Assembly: GCA_019639175.1 (NCBI GenBank)
Contig: JAHBSK010000007.1
Coordinates: forward strand, 1-64,000
DNA length: 64,000 nucleotides
Direction: 5' to 3'
From: Acidobacteriota bacterium
Lineage (GTDB): Bacteria; Acidobacteriota; Blastocatellia; Pyrinomonadales; Pyrinomonadaceae
Shown: positions 8,209-17,308 of the stretch, one piece after another
Numbering within the stretch: the first letter of the stretch is position 1
Layout of the letters: every line of letters starts with the position of its first letter
Made by a program: the position numbers and the translations under genes
The notes under the pieces: model-generated
The model's input: only the letters and a program-made list of their open reading frames with translations
Database searches by the model: none
Told to the model about the DNA's origin: nothing

Positions 8209-9753
8209 GTGACATTCCCCCGCAGCTTCATTGCCCTGATCCTGTTTTGCATTTGTGCAGGCATTGTTTCCGCCAACGACACACATCCGTTCGTTGAGGG
8301 TGAACTGCTTGTAAAATTCGGCAAAAACTCTGCGGACAAGGCGGCAAAAGTCTCTCGCCTAAAGGCGGGACCGTCGCTTCTGGAAGAGCTGAAAGGCACA
8401 GAATGGCAAAGGATACGCCTGCCGAAAGGCATGTCTATGGAGGAAGCCATCCGGCTCTACGAAAAAGACCCTTCGGTCGAGGCGGTCCAGCCAAATTTCT
8501 ATTACCGCCTTCTTGCCACGCCAAATGACCCGCAGTATTCCAGTTCGGGTTTGTACGGCCTGCAAAACATCTCGGCTCCGGCGGCATGGGATCTTTCGAC
8601 AGGAAGCCCTGATGTCGTTGTCGCCGTGATAGATACAGGAATTCGCCTGACGCACGAGGACCTTGCCGCAAATATCTGGACAAATTCCGGCGAAATTCCG
8701 GGAAACGGCATCGACGACGACGGCAACGGTTTTATCGATGACGTTTACGGATGGGATTTTCGCTATGACGACAATGACCCGAGCGATCAGCACGGCCACG
8801 GGACACACGTTGCGGGAACAATAGGAGCGGTCGGAAACAATGGCCTCGGCGTTGTCGGCGTAAATTGGAACGTCAGGCTGATGGCGATAAAGATCTACAG
8901 CCCGTCCGGGACCGACACCACGTCGGCAATGCTCATAAACGCGTACAATTACGTGAGGATGATGAAGGAACGCGGCGTAAACATCCGCGTTACCAATAAT
9001 TCCTACGGCGGCTGCGGCGAGGCATGTGGATACGACCACGCGACGCGTGAGGCGATCGACGCTCTTGGTGAAGCAGGCATTTTGAATGTTTTTGCGGCCG
9101 GGAATAATAACAGGAATACCGACTCCGTACCGTTCTATCCCGGAAGCTACGATCTGCCGGGCATTCTGAATGTAGCCAATTCCAATTCGCTTGACCAGCG
9201 CAACTCTACGTCTAACTACGGTGTCGTGTCGGTCGATCTGGCCGCTCCCGGCACCGGCATTTTAAGTACGACCAACGGTTCGGATTCAAGCTATGGCGGT
9301 TCCAGCGGAACGTCAATGGCGGCGCCGCACGTTGCCGGAGCGGCGGCACTGCTGGCCGCACATCGCCCCGACCTGTCGGCCTCGTCGCTAAAGGCAACGC
9401 TGATGAACAGCGTTGACGTGCTGCCGGCATGGAACGGCCTGGTAAAGACCGGCGGACGTCTGAACGTCGCGGCGGCCCTTTCCTCTCCGACCGTCTGCAC
9501 GGCTGAGGTCGAGGCTGAATCGCTTTTTATAGGAACAAAAGGCGGAGTTTTTTCAATCGACGCCTCGATGCCGCAAAATTGCGACTATTCTGTCCGCGGC
9601 GAATATTTCTGGATACAGCCGCTGACACGTTCGGCAAGCGGAACACAGACCGTGCAGTTTAGGGTAAGTCTAAATAACACAATATTTAGGAGCGGATATC
9701 TGCGCATCGGGGATAAACAGATACAGATAACCCAATCACGCGGCGGAAAATGA
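8209..9753 (+). CDS. secreted subtilisin-like S8 protease
   Basis: A 514-residue exported serine protease starting with GTG, with AGGGAG about ten bases upstream. Parts in order: signal peptide (1-22), an inhibitor-like propeptide (about 27-97, GELLVKFG to VQPNF), the S8 domain (about 105-405), and a C-terminal beta domain with a BACON-like pattern. The catalytic triad is intact: Asp142 in VIDTG, His197 in GHGTHVAG and Ser369 in GTSMAAPH, with oxyanion Asn299 in AAGNN. Calcium-site-like acidic loops lie around 168-190. Likely a periplasmic or extracellular degradative protease. Confidence 0.93.
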   Translation: MTFPRSFIALILFCICAGIVSANDTHPFVEGELLVKFGKNSADKAAKVSRLKAGPSLLEELKGTEWQRIRLPKGMSMEEAIRLYEKDPSVEAVQPNFYYRLLATPNDPQYSSSGLYGLQNISAPAAWDLSTGSPDVVVAVIDTGIRLTHEDLAANIWTNSGEIPGNGIDDDGNGFIDDVYGWDFRYDDNDPSDQHGHGTHVAGTIGAVGNNGLGVVGVNWNVRLMAIKIYSPSGTDTTSAMLINAYNYVRMMKERGVNIRVTNNSYGGCGEACGYDHATREAIDALGEAGILNVFAAGNNNRNTDSVPFYPGSYDLPGILNVANSNSLDQRNSTSNYGVVSVDLAAPGTGILSTTNGSDSSYGGSSGTSMAAPHVAGAAALLAAHRPDLSASSLKATLMNSVDVLPAWNGLVKTGGRLNVAAALSSPTVCTAEVEAESLFIGTKGGVFSIDASMPQNCDYSVRGEYFWIQPLTRSASGTQTVQFRVSLNNTIFRSGYLRIGDKQIQITQSRGGK

Positions 9754-9979
9754 CGATATTTAGTGGCCTGTGGAAACCATTTTGGTTTTTCGCGCGTCAA
9801 AGACCTTTGTAACAAGACTTTTCTGAAATCAGAGAGGGAATCTTAATTTCTAAAGATGGGGAAACCTTTTAGACTTTCTTGCGCCAGGCCCCTGTCTGAT
9901 TGTATATTATTAGTTCTGTTTGGAATTCGGCGGATCGTATCATCGAAAAGCCCGAAAGCCCGAAACAAGGAAATAAATC

Positions 9980-10945
9980 ATGAGAATTTCTACTATTGCC
10001 GGAAAGGCCGCCTTTCTGTTCACGATTGTCGCCATATTTACCGCTTCGGCTTTTTCACAGGCCGGTCTTCACAAGGCCCTCGATTTTGACGGTGACGGCA
10101 AAGCGGACGATTCGATCTTTCGCCCAAGCTCGACAACCTGGTGGATACGCCTTTCAGGCGACGGGTCGCTTAAAACCCAGGTCATGGGAATAGCCAACCA
10201 GGATTTTATTACGCCGGGTGATTTTGACGGCGACGGCATCGGTGATATGGCAATTTGGCGTGACACGTCCGGCATGTGGTACTGGATCAGAAGTTCTGAC
10301 AACACTGCCCATGCGGCACAGTTCGGCGTTTCCGGCGATGAGCCTGTCGCCCGCGACTATGACGGCGACGGCAAAACAGACCCTGCAATAATAAGACGTT
10401 CAAATGGTGTGATGACGTGGTACATATTTCGCAGCACCGATCTCGGGTACCATGCAATTCCGTTCGGAGCCGCCACCGATTACTCTGCTCCCGGCGATTA
10501 TGACGGTGACGGAAAATATGATCTTGGCGTCCAGCGTCCGGGAGCGACCCAATACGCCGCCGCTCTCTTTTATGTTGCATTTGCCTCTGGCGGATACAGC
10601 ATCACACCGTGGGGCTTTGGTACGGATCTGATCGTTCCGGGTGATTATGACGGCGACGGAAAGACCGACATTGCGGTTGTCCGCGAAGGCACTACGTCAA
10701 ATTCTCCTCTTATATGGTATATCCGCAGAAGCTCTGACGGCGGCCTGACCGCATTGCAGTGGGGAGCAACCGGAATGGATCTGACCACACAGGCGGATTA
10801 CGACGGCGACGGAAAGACCGACATAGCCGTATGGCGCAATCCGACCGGCACTTACTATATATACCGGAGTTCAAACCAGACGATGGACGTTCGTGTATGG
10901 GGAACGCCAAACGATTTCCCGCTTGCGGCGTATGACACACACTAA
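9980..10945 (+). CDS. secreted FG-GAP/VCBS beta-propeller protein
   Basis: A 321-residue exported protein with a signal peptide (about 1-26). The mature part repeats a calcium-binding DxDGDGxxD loop about seven times (DFDGDGKAD, DFDGDGIGD, four DYDGDGK variants). The loops alternate with tryptophan-rich strands such as YIRRSSDGG and followed by W-G pairs, giving a seven-bladed FG-GAP propeller. AAGGAAAT precedes the ATG. This type of small VCBS protein is common in Acidobacteriota; its ligand is unknown. A strong terminator follows its stop. Confidence 0.85.
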   Translation: MRISTIAGKAAFLFTIVAIFTASAFSQAGLHKALDFDGDGKADDSIFRPSSTTWWIRLSGDGSLKTQVMGIANQDFITPGDFDGDGIGDMAIWRDTSGMWYWIRSSDNTAHAAQFGVSGDEPVARDYDGDGKTDPAIIRRSNGVMTWYIFRSTDLGYHAIPFGAATDYSAPGDYDGDGKYDLGVQRPGATQYAAALFYVAFASGGYSITPWGFGTDLIVPGDYDGDGKTDIAVVREGTTSNSPLIWYIRRSSDGGLTALQWGATGMDLTTQADYDGDGKTDIAVWRNPTGTYYIYRSSNQTMDVRVWGTPNDFPLAAYDTH

Positions 10946-10965
10946 ATAAAACTGGACAGGTAACT

Positions 10966-11004
10966 ATGGCCGGGCGTCAATATGGCTCCCGGCCATTTTG
11001 TTTC
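10966..11004 (+). terminator. rho-independent terminator after FG-GAP gene
   Basis: Perfect nine-base-pair stem ATGGCCGGG (10966-10974) and CCCGGCCAT (10988-10996) followed by TTTGTTTC. It ends the FG-GAP transcript. It also argues that rfaE1 starts at 11041 and not at the in-frame ATG at 10966, which lies inside this hairpin. Confidence 0.85.
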
Positions 11005-11040
11005 TTGCAATGCGTTTGTTTACATCTTAGTCTAAATACA

Positions 11041-12036
11041 ATGACCGGCCTGGCGGAAAAGATAACAGCGTTCAAAGGCAAGCGGATCGTGATAGTCGGC
11101 GATGTGGTCGCCGACCAGTTCCTGCGCGGAACCATCAGCCGCGTTTCGCGCGAGGCACCGGTCTTTATCCTCAAACACGATTCGACCGAGACACTGCCCG
11201 GCGGAGCGGCCAACGCAGCGGTCAATGTCGCATCGCTCGGCGGCGAGGCGGTGCTTGTCGGGGTTGTCGGCGATGACGCACAGGGCGAATTGCTCCGGGC
11301 GTCGCTTATCGAACGCGGCGTTTCCGACAAAAACCTGCTTGTGAGGCAAAACTCGCGCACAACGACCAAACAGCGTGTTCTGGCAGGCCAGCACTATGCT
11401 CCGCAACAGCAGGTCATCAGGATAGATTACGAGGAACCGGAACCGATCTCAGCCGAGTACAAAGCATTGCTTACGGAAAAATTGATCGCTCTGACAGAAA
11501 ATGCCGATGCGGTGATAGTTTCCGATTACGGCTACGGTGTTGTCGATACGGACATTTATCAGGCCGCGCGCGAAGCTGCAAACAAAAGGAAGATACCTGT
11601 TTTGGCCGATTCGCGTTTTTCGTTAAAGGACCTGCCCGGAGCAACTTCAGCAACGCCGAATCAGGAAGAAGCCGCCCAAATTCTCGGCTCCGACCTTTCG
11701 CCGGAAAATTGCAGCCGCCTCAGAGAACAGCTTGGTTATGAGGCATTGCTCGTGACCTGCGGCAATGAGGGAATGCTGTTGATAGAGAATGGCAAACCTC
11801 CCGCAACAATCGAGGCGGTCGGAAGCAAAATGCCGGTTGATGTCACCGGTGCCGGCGACACCGTCATTGCGGCGTACGCCATCGGACTGGCCGCCGGATT
11901 GAGTTTTTTTGAGGCCGCGACCGTTGCCAATCACGCCGGCGGGATCGTCGTGATGAAAAAAGGTACGGCATCTGTTTCCGTTTCCGAGCTTTTGGCGTCG
12001 CTTAACGGAACGCTTTATTCCGAAGCCGCATCATGA
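11041..12036 (+). CDS. rfaE1: heptose-7-phosphate kinase (RfaE1)
   Basis: A PfkB/ribokinase-fold kinase of about 331 residues that phosphorylates D-glycero-D-manno-heptose 7-phosphate at C1, a step toward ADP-heptose for lipopolysaccharide core. Visible features are the N-terminal [15 protein letters not shown], the substrate-binding [17 protein letters not shown] motif, and the C-terminal signature [13 protein letters not shown] with its catalytic Asp. In Escherichia coli this domain is fused to the adenylyltransferase as HldE; here the two are separate genes overlapping by four bases (ATGA). The ADP-heptose route supports a Gram-negative envelope. Confidence 0.9.
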   Translation: MTGLAEKITAFKGKRIVIVGDVVADQFLRGTISRVSREAPVFILKHDSTETLPGGAANAAVNVASLGGEAVLVGVVGDDAQGELLRASLIERGVSDKNLLVRQNSRTTTKQRVLAGQHYAPQQQVIRIDYEEPEPISAEYKALLTEKLIALTENADAVIVSDYGYGVVDTDIYQAAREAANKRKIPVLADSRFSLKDLPGATSATPNQEEAAQILGSDLSPENCSRLREQLGYEALLVTCGNEGMLLIENGKPPATIEAVGSKMPVDVTGAGDTVIAAYAIGLAAGLSFFEAATVANHAGGIVVMKKGTASVSVSELLASLNGTLYSEAAS

Positions 12037-12545
12037 CCGCATTACCCGAAAAAAAGATCATGCCGACCGCACCGATACTCGACCGTCAACAGCTTGTAGC
12101 TAAGGTCGCCGAAGCACGTAATAACGGCGAAAGGATCATCCTTGCCAACGGCTGTTTTGACCTGTTTCACGTCGGCCACATCCGCTATTTGGAAGGTGCA
12201 AAGGCACTTGGCGGCTTTCTGGTTGTCGGCATCAATTCGGATGAACAGGTGCGTAGCCTAAAAGGTTCCGGCAGGCCGTTCATCCCGCAGAATGAACGCG
12301 CGGAGATATTGTCAGCCATTCGTTCGGTGGACGCGGTCACGATATTTGACGAGCCGACGGTCGAGGCTTTGATAGAGGCGATCCGCCCCGACATCCACGC
12401 AAAAGGAACCGATTATACAACGGAAACGGTACCGGAACGAGAAACAGTAAAACGATTTGGCGGGCGCGTTGCGATAGTCGGCGATCCGAAGGATCATTCT
12501 TCCACAGAAATGATAACCGCTTTGAAAAGCGACGGCGCGACCTGA
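12033..12545 (+). CDS. rfaE2: heptose-1-phosphate adenylyltransferase (RfaE2)
   Basis: A nucleotidyltransferase of 170 residues that transfers AMP to heptose 1-phosphate, making ADP-heptose. The cytidylyltransferase-like HxGH motif is His46-Val-Gly-His49 in [15 protein letters not shown]. The [10 protein letters not shown] and [13 protein letters not shown] segments are typical of RfaE2. Its start overlaps the stop of rfaE1 by four bases, so translation is probably coupled. Confidence 0.92.
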   Translation: MTALPEKKIMPTAPILDRQQLVAKVAEARNNGERIILANGCFDLFHVGHIRYLEGAKALGGFLVVGINSDEQVRSLKGSGRPFIPQNERAEILSAIRSVDAVTIFDEPTVEALIEAIRPDIHAKGTDYTTETVPERETVKRFGGRVAIVGDPKDHSSTEMITALKSDGAT

Positions 12546-12578
12546 TCTCTATTAACCCGAAGAAGCTGCGTTGCCTGA

Positions 12579-13133
12579 ATGTTCGAGTCACGAAACAAGA
12601 TCGACCTTATCATCGAGGTTTGGGAAAAGCTCGATTGCGAAAGCATTGGAGAATCGGAGATCCTTGCCATTGAGACGGTCGTGCGTGACCGCTTTGGCGA
12701 ACAGGCGGTCGATTCACCGATGATAACGGCAAGGCTGCTTGCTGATGAAGGCGCCGAGCTGCGACATCCTGAGATAATGAAGCTCTATCTGGAACGCGCC
12801 GAGAACAGGCCGTATGATGCGGTTTTCAGAAACATCCTGGACGTGACGAGTTTGACAAAGGCGATGTCGTCGCTCCGCCGAATGGAAAATCTTCGCCGCA
12901 AATTCGTTTCGGACGGCGACAAGGAAGGTCTGAGGCTGCTGCGCGAGATAGCCCTGGAAAGAAAGGAATATCTTGCATCCGAAAAAGGCCGCAGTGAACT
13001 TTCTCAACCGGTCGCGGCGGAAATAGACGAATGGCTCAGGATCTGGCTTGGCTCGCCTGACGTTTTTGAACACTGGATAAAGCTGCGACAGGCGACCGAC
13101 GAATTCAAAACTATCTTGGGACAAGAGCAATGA
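12579..13133 (+). CDS. conserved hypothetical protein
   Basis: A 184-residue soluble protein rich in charged helices, with no signal peptide and no motif I can assign to a family. Repeated leucine/arginine helices (for example SSLRRMENLRRKFVSDGDKE) suggest an all-alpha fold. It starts 33 bases after rfaE2 and overlaps rsmE by four bases (ATGA), so it belongs to the rfaE1-rfaE2-hyp-rsmE operon and is probably translationally coupled to rsmE. Confidence 0.7.
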   Translation: MFESRNKIDLIIEVWEKLDCESIGESEILAIETVVRDRFGEQAVDSPMITARLLADEGAELRHPEIMKLYLERAENRPYDAVFRNILDVTSLTKAMSSLRRMENLRRKFVSDGDKEGLRLLREIALERKEYLASEKGRSELSQPVAAEIDEWLRIWLGSPDVFEHWIKLRQATDEFKTILGQEQ

Positions 13134-13852
13134 CAGTACGCAGATTTTATGCTCCGCAGGCGGCGTTTGCTGAAAATTCCGTCGTTCTTGATGAAGGCGA
13201 GGCCCGTCATCTGCGCGATGTCCTGCGTTTGAGCGCGGGCGACATGGTAAACGTTTTTGACGGTGAAGGCAATGAATACAACTGCCGGATCGAGGCAGTT
13301 TCAAAGAGATCGGCGATCCTTACGATACTCGGCAGGGCCGAGCCTTCCGCTCCCGAATCCCCGCTTTTACTCACCGTCGCGGCAGCGGTCACGCCGCCTG
13401 AAAAATACGATCTGGTTGTACAAAAGGCCGTGGAATTAGGTGTAACACATTTCATTCCGCTCATAACCAATAGGACAGAGATAAAGTCGGCCATTGCCGA
13501 AAAACGCGTTGACCGCTGGAGAAAGATCGCCTTTGAGGCGTCAAAGCAATGCGGGCGGGCAAAACTGATGTCGGTTGCGGAACCGATTGCGTTTGAAAAG
13601 GCGTTCGGGCTTTTTAAGGGAACAAAAATAATGTTCAGCGAACGCGACGGACGAGGTTTTGAATCGCTGCCTGCCTCAAACGAGATGACGTTGGTATTTG
13701 GGCCGAAAGGCGGTTGGGACGACAAGGAATTGGAAACCGCCAAAAACAATGATGCCGCCATCATCACCTTTGGCGGCCGTGTCCTGCGGGCCGAAACGGC
13801 CGCTATCGCGCTGACGGCGATCATCCAGCATCGTTTCGGCGATATGAATTAA
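13130..13852 (+). CDS. rsmE: 16S rRNA (uracil-1498-N3)-methyltransferase
   Basis: A SPOUT-class methyltransferase of 240 residues modifying U1498 of 16S rRNA. The N-terminal PUA-like domain shows DEGEARHLRDVLRLSAGD. The C-terminal SPOUT knot carries KAVELGVTHFIPL, the FEASKQCGRA segment, VFGPKGGWDDKE and the final VLRAETAAIA that binds S-adenosylmethionine. Length is normal. It overlaps the preceding hypothetical gene by four bases and converges with the minus-strand gene that begins five bases beyond its stop. Confidence 0.93.
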   Translation: MTVRRFYAPQAAFAENSVVLDEGEARHLRDVLRLSAGDMVNVFDGEGNEYNCRIEAVSKRSAILTILGRAEPSAPESPLLLTVAAAVTPPEKYDLVVQKAVELGVTHFIPLITNRTEIKSAIAEKRVDRWRKIAFEASKQCGRAKLMSVAEPIAFEKAFGLFKGTKIMFSERDGRGFESLPASNEMTLVFGPKGGWDDKELETAKNNDAAIITFGGRVLRAETAAIALTAIIQHRFGDMN

Positions 13853-13857
13853 GATGG

Positions 13858-14388
13858 TCAGTTTCGCGGCCTGTAAAAAGCATCGCCGCGACGGGACATT
13901 TCTGCTTTTGCACCGAGCGTTTGTATGACGGCATCAAGCAATTCCTTGTTATCCAGCCGGAAACTCGTCGTTCCGGCGACGGCCGCTTCTATGTCTGTGT
14001 ACTGCAAAACAAGATAACGCCGCTTTTCTCGGATAAATCCGCCAAGCATCGATCCCGGCAAGGGAATATGCCTTACGACCTGTCCGGTCGTCGATGTCAC
14101 CGAACGCGACTGCGGCGAGATGGTGTTCAGCACGTCATAAGCCAGAGAGAATTTCTCCTTTCCGTCCTTGCCAAAGAAAACAAGCCTTTTGTTCTCATCG
14201 TCAAACTTCAGAGTTCCCTTTTCCCGATTGCTGAAACCGAGCATTCCGCCCTCGTATCTGGCTTTGAACGAAACAGGGGCCGCAGGTGCGCGAGGAGCCG
14301 TTTTTTCGGCCTCTTCCTCGACGGGACGCTGTGCGAATCCTGCCGTGACGGCAAGCAGCAGGATCATTATAAATAAAAAATTCTTCAT
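13858..14388 (-). CDS. secreted hypothetical protein
   Basis: A 176-residue exported protein with a clear signal peptide (residues 1-19, ending GFAQ). An acidic/proline linker (about 20-40) is followed by a compact beta-rich domain containing GTLKFDDENKRLVFFGKDG and YLVLQYTDI, a pattern reminiscent of small PH-like beta-sandwich domains. I do not recognise the family. Its stop lies five bases from that of rsmE on the opposite strand, with no obvious shared terminator. Confidence 0.6.
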   Translation of the reverse strand: MKNFLFIMILLLAVTAGFAQRPVEEEAEKTAPRAPAAPVSFKARYEGGMLGFSNREKGTLKFDDENKRLVFFGKDGKEKFSLAYDVLNTISPQSRSVTSTTGQVVRHIPLPGSMLGGFIREKRRYLVLQYTDIEAAVAGTTSFRLDNKELLDAVIQTLGAKAEMSRRGDAFYRPRN

Positions 14389-14455
14389 ATCTTTTAACCG
14401 GCGATCTTATTTGAGAACCATTGTAGTTCAGACGCCGCTGCGGGGAAAATGGTTG

Positions 14456-15253
14456 TTAACCGCCCGCCGAACGGCTTTGCTCCGATGCATTTGCCCGGAG
14501 CCTTTCCATTGCTATCTCTATGTATTCCGACGATATTTCAGACCCGACCCACTTTCGCCCTAAAAGTCCCGCGACCTTTGCCGTAGTGCCGCTGCCCATA
14601 AAAGGGTCATAGACCAGGCCGTCTTCATTGGTCCAAGTCAATATCTGGTCCTCGACCAGTTTTTCAGGAAATATCGCCGGATGTTTGAAAGCGATCTTGT
14701 CGCTGGAACTCGATGTGCCGACGTTGTAAAAAAAGATGTTGTTGACCTTTCGCTCTCGCGGAGCGACGTGATCGTGGGCAAGGTCGTTCCTGCCCGTCTT
14801 TGTAATGCGAAACGATTTGAACGCCTTTTCCTGTTTAATTGCAACGGTTATCGGATTGAATGTTTCGGGCTGGCCTTTGCTGAAACAGAACATATATTCG
14901 AACGCCTGCCGGTAACGCTTGCCGCAATCGCTCGGGATCGGGTTGTTCTTGGCATAGATCATCGTGTCGTGAACGCGAAAACCCGCATCGCGAAAGGCAA
15001 AGGCGTGCTCAAAACTGCTCAGGCTCTCGCTGCCGTTATACGTGCGGTCGGCGACCACCCAGATGACGACGCCGCCCGGTTTTGTCTTTGCAAAAAGCCC
15101 TTTTGTTATGTCCTCTATCGGGAAATGATAACCGTTGTAATCGCGCAGGTCGTCATACGGCGGGCTGGTAATGGTCATGTCAATGACATCGTCCGGCATT
15201 CGCGCAAGCGTCTCAATACAGTTTTCGTGGTAGATGGTAAAAAGATCGATCAT
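14456..15253 (-). CDS. site-specific DNA methyltransferase (N4-cytosine/N6-adenine)
   Basis: An S-adenosylmethionine-dependent DNA methyltransferase of 265 residues. Catalytic motif IV is TSPPY (residues 29-33) and the cofactor motif I is DPFMGSGTT (216-224), in the order IV then I, that is the beta class. An SPPY form is usual in N4-cytosine enzymes, though sequence alone does not settle the target. No restriction endonuclease is recognisable beside it, so it looks like an orphan or regulatory methyltransferase. It lies 12 bases after the HAS-barrel-like gene on the same strand, suggesting one transcript. Confidence 0.88.
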   Translation of the reverse strand: MIDLFTIYHENCIETLARMPDDVIDMTITSPPYDDLRDYNGYHFPIEDITKGLFAKTKPGGVVIWVVADRTYNGSESLSSFEHAFAFRDAGFRVHDTMIYAKNNPIPSDCGKRYRQAFEYMFCFSKGQPETFNPITVAIKQEKAFKSFRITKTGRNDLAHDHVAPRERKVNNIFFYNVGTSSSSDKIAFKHPAIFPEKLVEDQILTWTNEDGLVYDPFMGSGTTAKVAGLLGRKWVGSEISSEYIEIAMERLRANASEQSRSAGG

Positions 15254-15265
15254 TCTTTGCTAAGA

Positions 15266-15856
15266 TCAAAACCTCGCTTCGGTCATTGTTCTCTGCCATT
15301 TCAGGGAGTTCAAAAGAACATTGAGGCGTTCCTTCGCATCGTCATCAAATCCCGGCGAAATTTTTGCGACGATGGTTTCCATCAGCGGCACGGCAAGCTG
15401 TCCCGAATGGCTCATTATGCGGCTGAAATAAGAGATGTTGGCCCTGCCCGCGTCATCCGTATGAAATCTGCGGACGGAATCGGCATCCAAAACGGCCACG
15501 TCGCGGCCAACAGGTATCGTCCTTGCCGGGACCGCATGATCCGCTCCGCCGTCAGATAAAAGCCGTCCGAGAACGATGATGCCGATAAGAATGCCGGATC
15601 TTCCCTTTCCGCGAGCGTCGAAATCATCCAACGCGGGCTTTGGATCAAGACGCGGGCCGAACCCCGAAAATTCCGGGTTGAAAAGCCGCGAATCGTATAT
15701 CACGCCGACAAATCGTTCATCTCCCGACACGACCGAGACGAACCTGCCAAACCCATGATCGTCCGGCGTCGGCAAGCCCGTGTCGCGGTCGGGTTCAACG
15801 ACGCGGGCAACATAATCGATATGTGAATTTGAACCAATGATGACCGCTATCTTCAT
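15266..15856 (-). CDS. HAS-barrel-like protein
   Basis: A 196-residue cytosolic protein. The N-terminal hundred residues (KIAVIIGSNSHIDYVARV, then GFGRFVSV and GVIYDSRLFNPEFSG) resemble the HAS barrel that precedes the ATPase domain in HerA-type helicases. No Walker A or B motif follows, so this would be a stand-alone barrel. The C-terminal half has YFSRIMSHSGQLAVPLMETI and a helical tail. It is upstream of the DNA methyltransferase and close to an exonuclease gene, which fits a DNA-processing role, but the family assignment is tentative. Confidence 0.45.
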   Translation of the reverse strand: MKIAVIIGSNSHIDYVARVVEPDRDTGLPTPDDHGFGRFVSVVSGDERFVGVIYDSRLFNPEFSGFGPRLDPKPALDDFDARGKGRSGILIGIIVLGRLLSDGGADHAVPARTIPVGRDVAVLDADSVRRFHTDDAGRANISYFSRIMSHSGQLAVPLMETIVAKISPGFDDDAKERLNVLLNSLKWQRTMTEARF

Positions 15857-15910
15857 TTCCTGACATCGAACAATATCCTGTCCGGCTCAATATATGCCAA
15901 AACAATGGCG

Positions 15911-16372
15911 TCAAACGACCGGAGCCAATTCCGGCACAATATACATAAGCCACCAGAGCAAGACCTGAATGCCCGTTACCGCAAAGCTCAGCCAGAAGGA
16001 AAGGGCCGCCGTAGCTCCGCCGCCGATGCCCGGCCGCCGTATTTGGGCAACATATCCCGCAACACCCGAAACCAGCGTCACCGGAACGAACAAAATGCCG
16101 AGAAAAGGCACCAGCGAAAAAACAAAAGATGCCCACGCTATCTGTGACGCCGTGTTCCTGTTGTCGGGCGGGAACAGTTCGGTCACGTTCTCGGTGTTTG
16201 GCCAGACGGCCGCAATGCCATGCAGACGATATGACGAACGCACCATGTCCAATGGCTGATAATCATCACCCGCCCGCTTTTGACACACACCGCAAAGAAC
16301 CTCGCCTTCCCTGAATGCGGTTCCGCAGACCGGGCATTCCATCTGTGTCTTTTCGGTGATAAGCATCGGCAT
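15911..16372 (-). CDS. zinc-ribbon membrane protein
   Basis: A 153-residue protein with an N-terminal zinc ribbon formed by MECPVCGTAF and VLCGVCQKR (two CxxC knuckles near residues 13-31), followed by a soluble linker and two or three hydrophobic segments (about 75-100 and 115-145). Zinc-ribbon membrane proteins of this type are usually uncharacterised. The start could also be the downstream ATG at 16342, just before the first knuckle; no ribosome-binding site clearly decides. It sits between the HAS-barrel-like gene and a predicted exonuclease. Confidence 0.55.
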   Translation of the reverse strand: MPMLITEKTQMECPVCGTAFREGEVLCGVCQKRAGDDYQPLDMVRSSYRLHGIAAVWPNTENVTELFPPDNRNTASQIAWASFVFSLVPFLGILFVPVTLVSGVAGYVAQIRRPGIGGGATAALSFWLSFAVTGIQVLLWWLMYIVPELAPVV

Positions 16373-16432
16373 CGCTTGGTCAACCTGTTCGTGTATAGTC
16401 TTCCATTTTTCGCGCGCGGGTGCAATCTTTGC

Positions 16433-17278
16433 TTACGGTTCCCACATCTCCACAAATTTTGCTATGTGATCGGCGTCTTCCTTTTCGGCCTCTGCTTCGA
16501 GGAAATCGCGGAACTGTTCCTGTTCGGACATATACGCTTCCTCGCTGAGTTTGCCGGAAAAGTATGCCGTTCGCAGCCAGACAAGATAGGTATTGAACGT
16601 GTCGGTCTGGTTGTATTTGACGATGCGGTCAACGTCGCCTGCCAGCCACAGATCAACGACCTGATCGCCCGCCATATCGATCTTTCCGGGATAACCGCAC
16701 AGAACCGCCAAGTCATTGAGTTTCGGGGCCATCGCAAAGCGCGAAAAACGCTGGAGCAGATCAAGGTGCCATTCGCTGTTGCGCGAATCGAAATAATCTC
16801 TTCCTTCCCAGGGTTTTGCCGGACGACGTGTGAATGCCGGGGCGGACACCTCGTTGATAATTCCCCGCTGAACAAGCACCTGCAGATCGGATTCTATCGA
16901 ATTGTACCCGACAAGCTGCGGCTCGCGTTCGCCGACCCAATGCAGAAAAGTTCCGATGATCGCGGCCTCGTCGTGCTGCTCTTTATTGGTCGGAAGTTTT
17001 GGCAGAGAGTGGACGGCAAACTCTATATGCGGCTGGCTGTCGCGATAGACCGCGTTCCGCGAAAGGAACGCTATCGAAACGACACGCGAATAGACGTATT
17101 TTACAAAAGGCCGCGGAACATCTTCGGAATAGCCCGATGTGTTTTCCCACAGCTTCTGCATTGCCTCAAGTTCCGTCACATCATCGGGCAGCCCGAACAA
17201 TTTCTTTGCCCCGACAGCATCCGGAACCCATTCCAGATCAAAGAACCACGTTCGCTCGCGTATATCGTCTTTTAGCAT
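16433..17278 (-). CDS. predicted 3'-5' exonuclease, PolB-like
   Basis: A 281-residue DEDD-type exonuclease related to the proofreading domain of family B polymerases. Exo I is Asp14-Leu-Glu16 in FFDLEW, Exo II is Asn126 to Asp131 in GYNSIESDL, and Exo III is Tyr222 to Asp226 in YNQTD, so all four metal-binding acidic residues are present. No polymerase domain follows. It would trim DNA or RNA 3' ends. It is preceded on the same strand, 30 bases away, by the VWA protein gene. Confidence 0.8.
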   Translation of the reverse strand: MLKDDIRERTWFFDLEWVPDAVGAKKLFGLPDDVTELEAMQKLWENTSGYSEDVPRPFVKYVYSRVVSIAFLSRNAVYRDSQPHIEFAVHSLPKLPTNKEQHDEAAIIGTFLHWVGEREPQLVGYNSIESDLQVLVQRGIINEVSAPAFTRRPAKPWEGRDYFDSRNSEWHLDLLQRFSRFAMAPKLNDLAVLCGYPGKIDMAGDQVVDLWLAGDVDRIVKYNQTDTFNTYLVWLRTAYFSGKLSEEAYMSEQEQFRDFLEAEAEKEDADHIAKFVEMWEP

Positions 17279-17308
17279 AGTTGGCGAGATTATACCGAAA
17301 AAGAACAG

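Noticed and set aside
14681..15559. Open frame of 292 codons on the plus strand
   Set aside because: Antisense to the well-supported DNA methyltransferase and part of the HAS-barrel-like gene.
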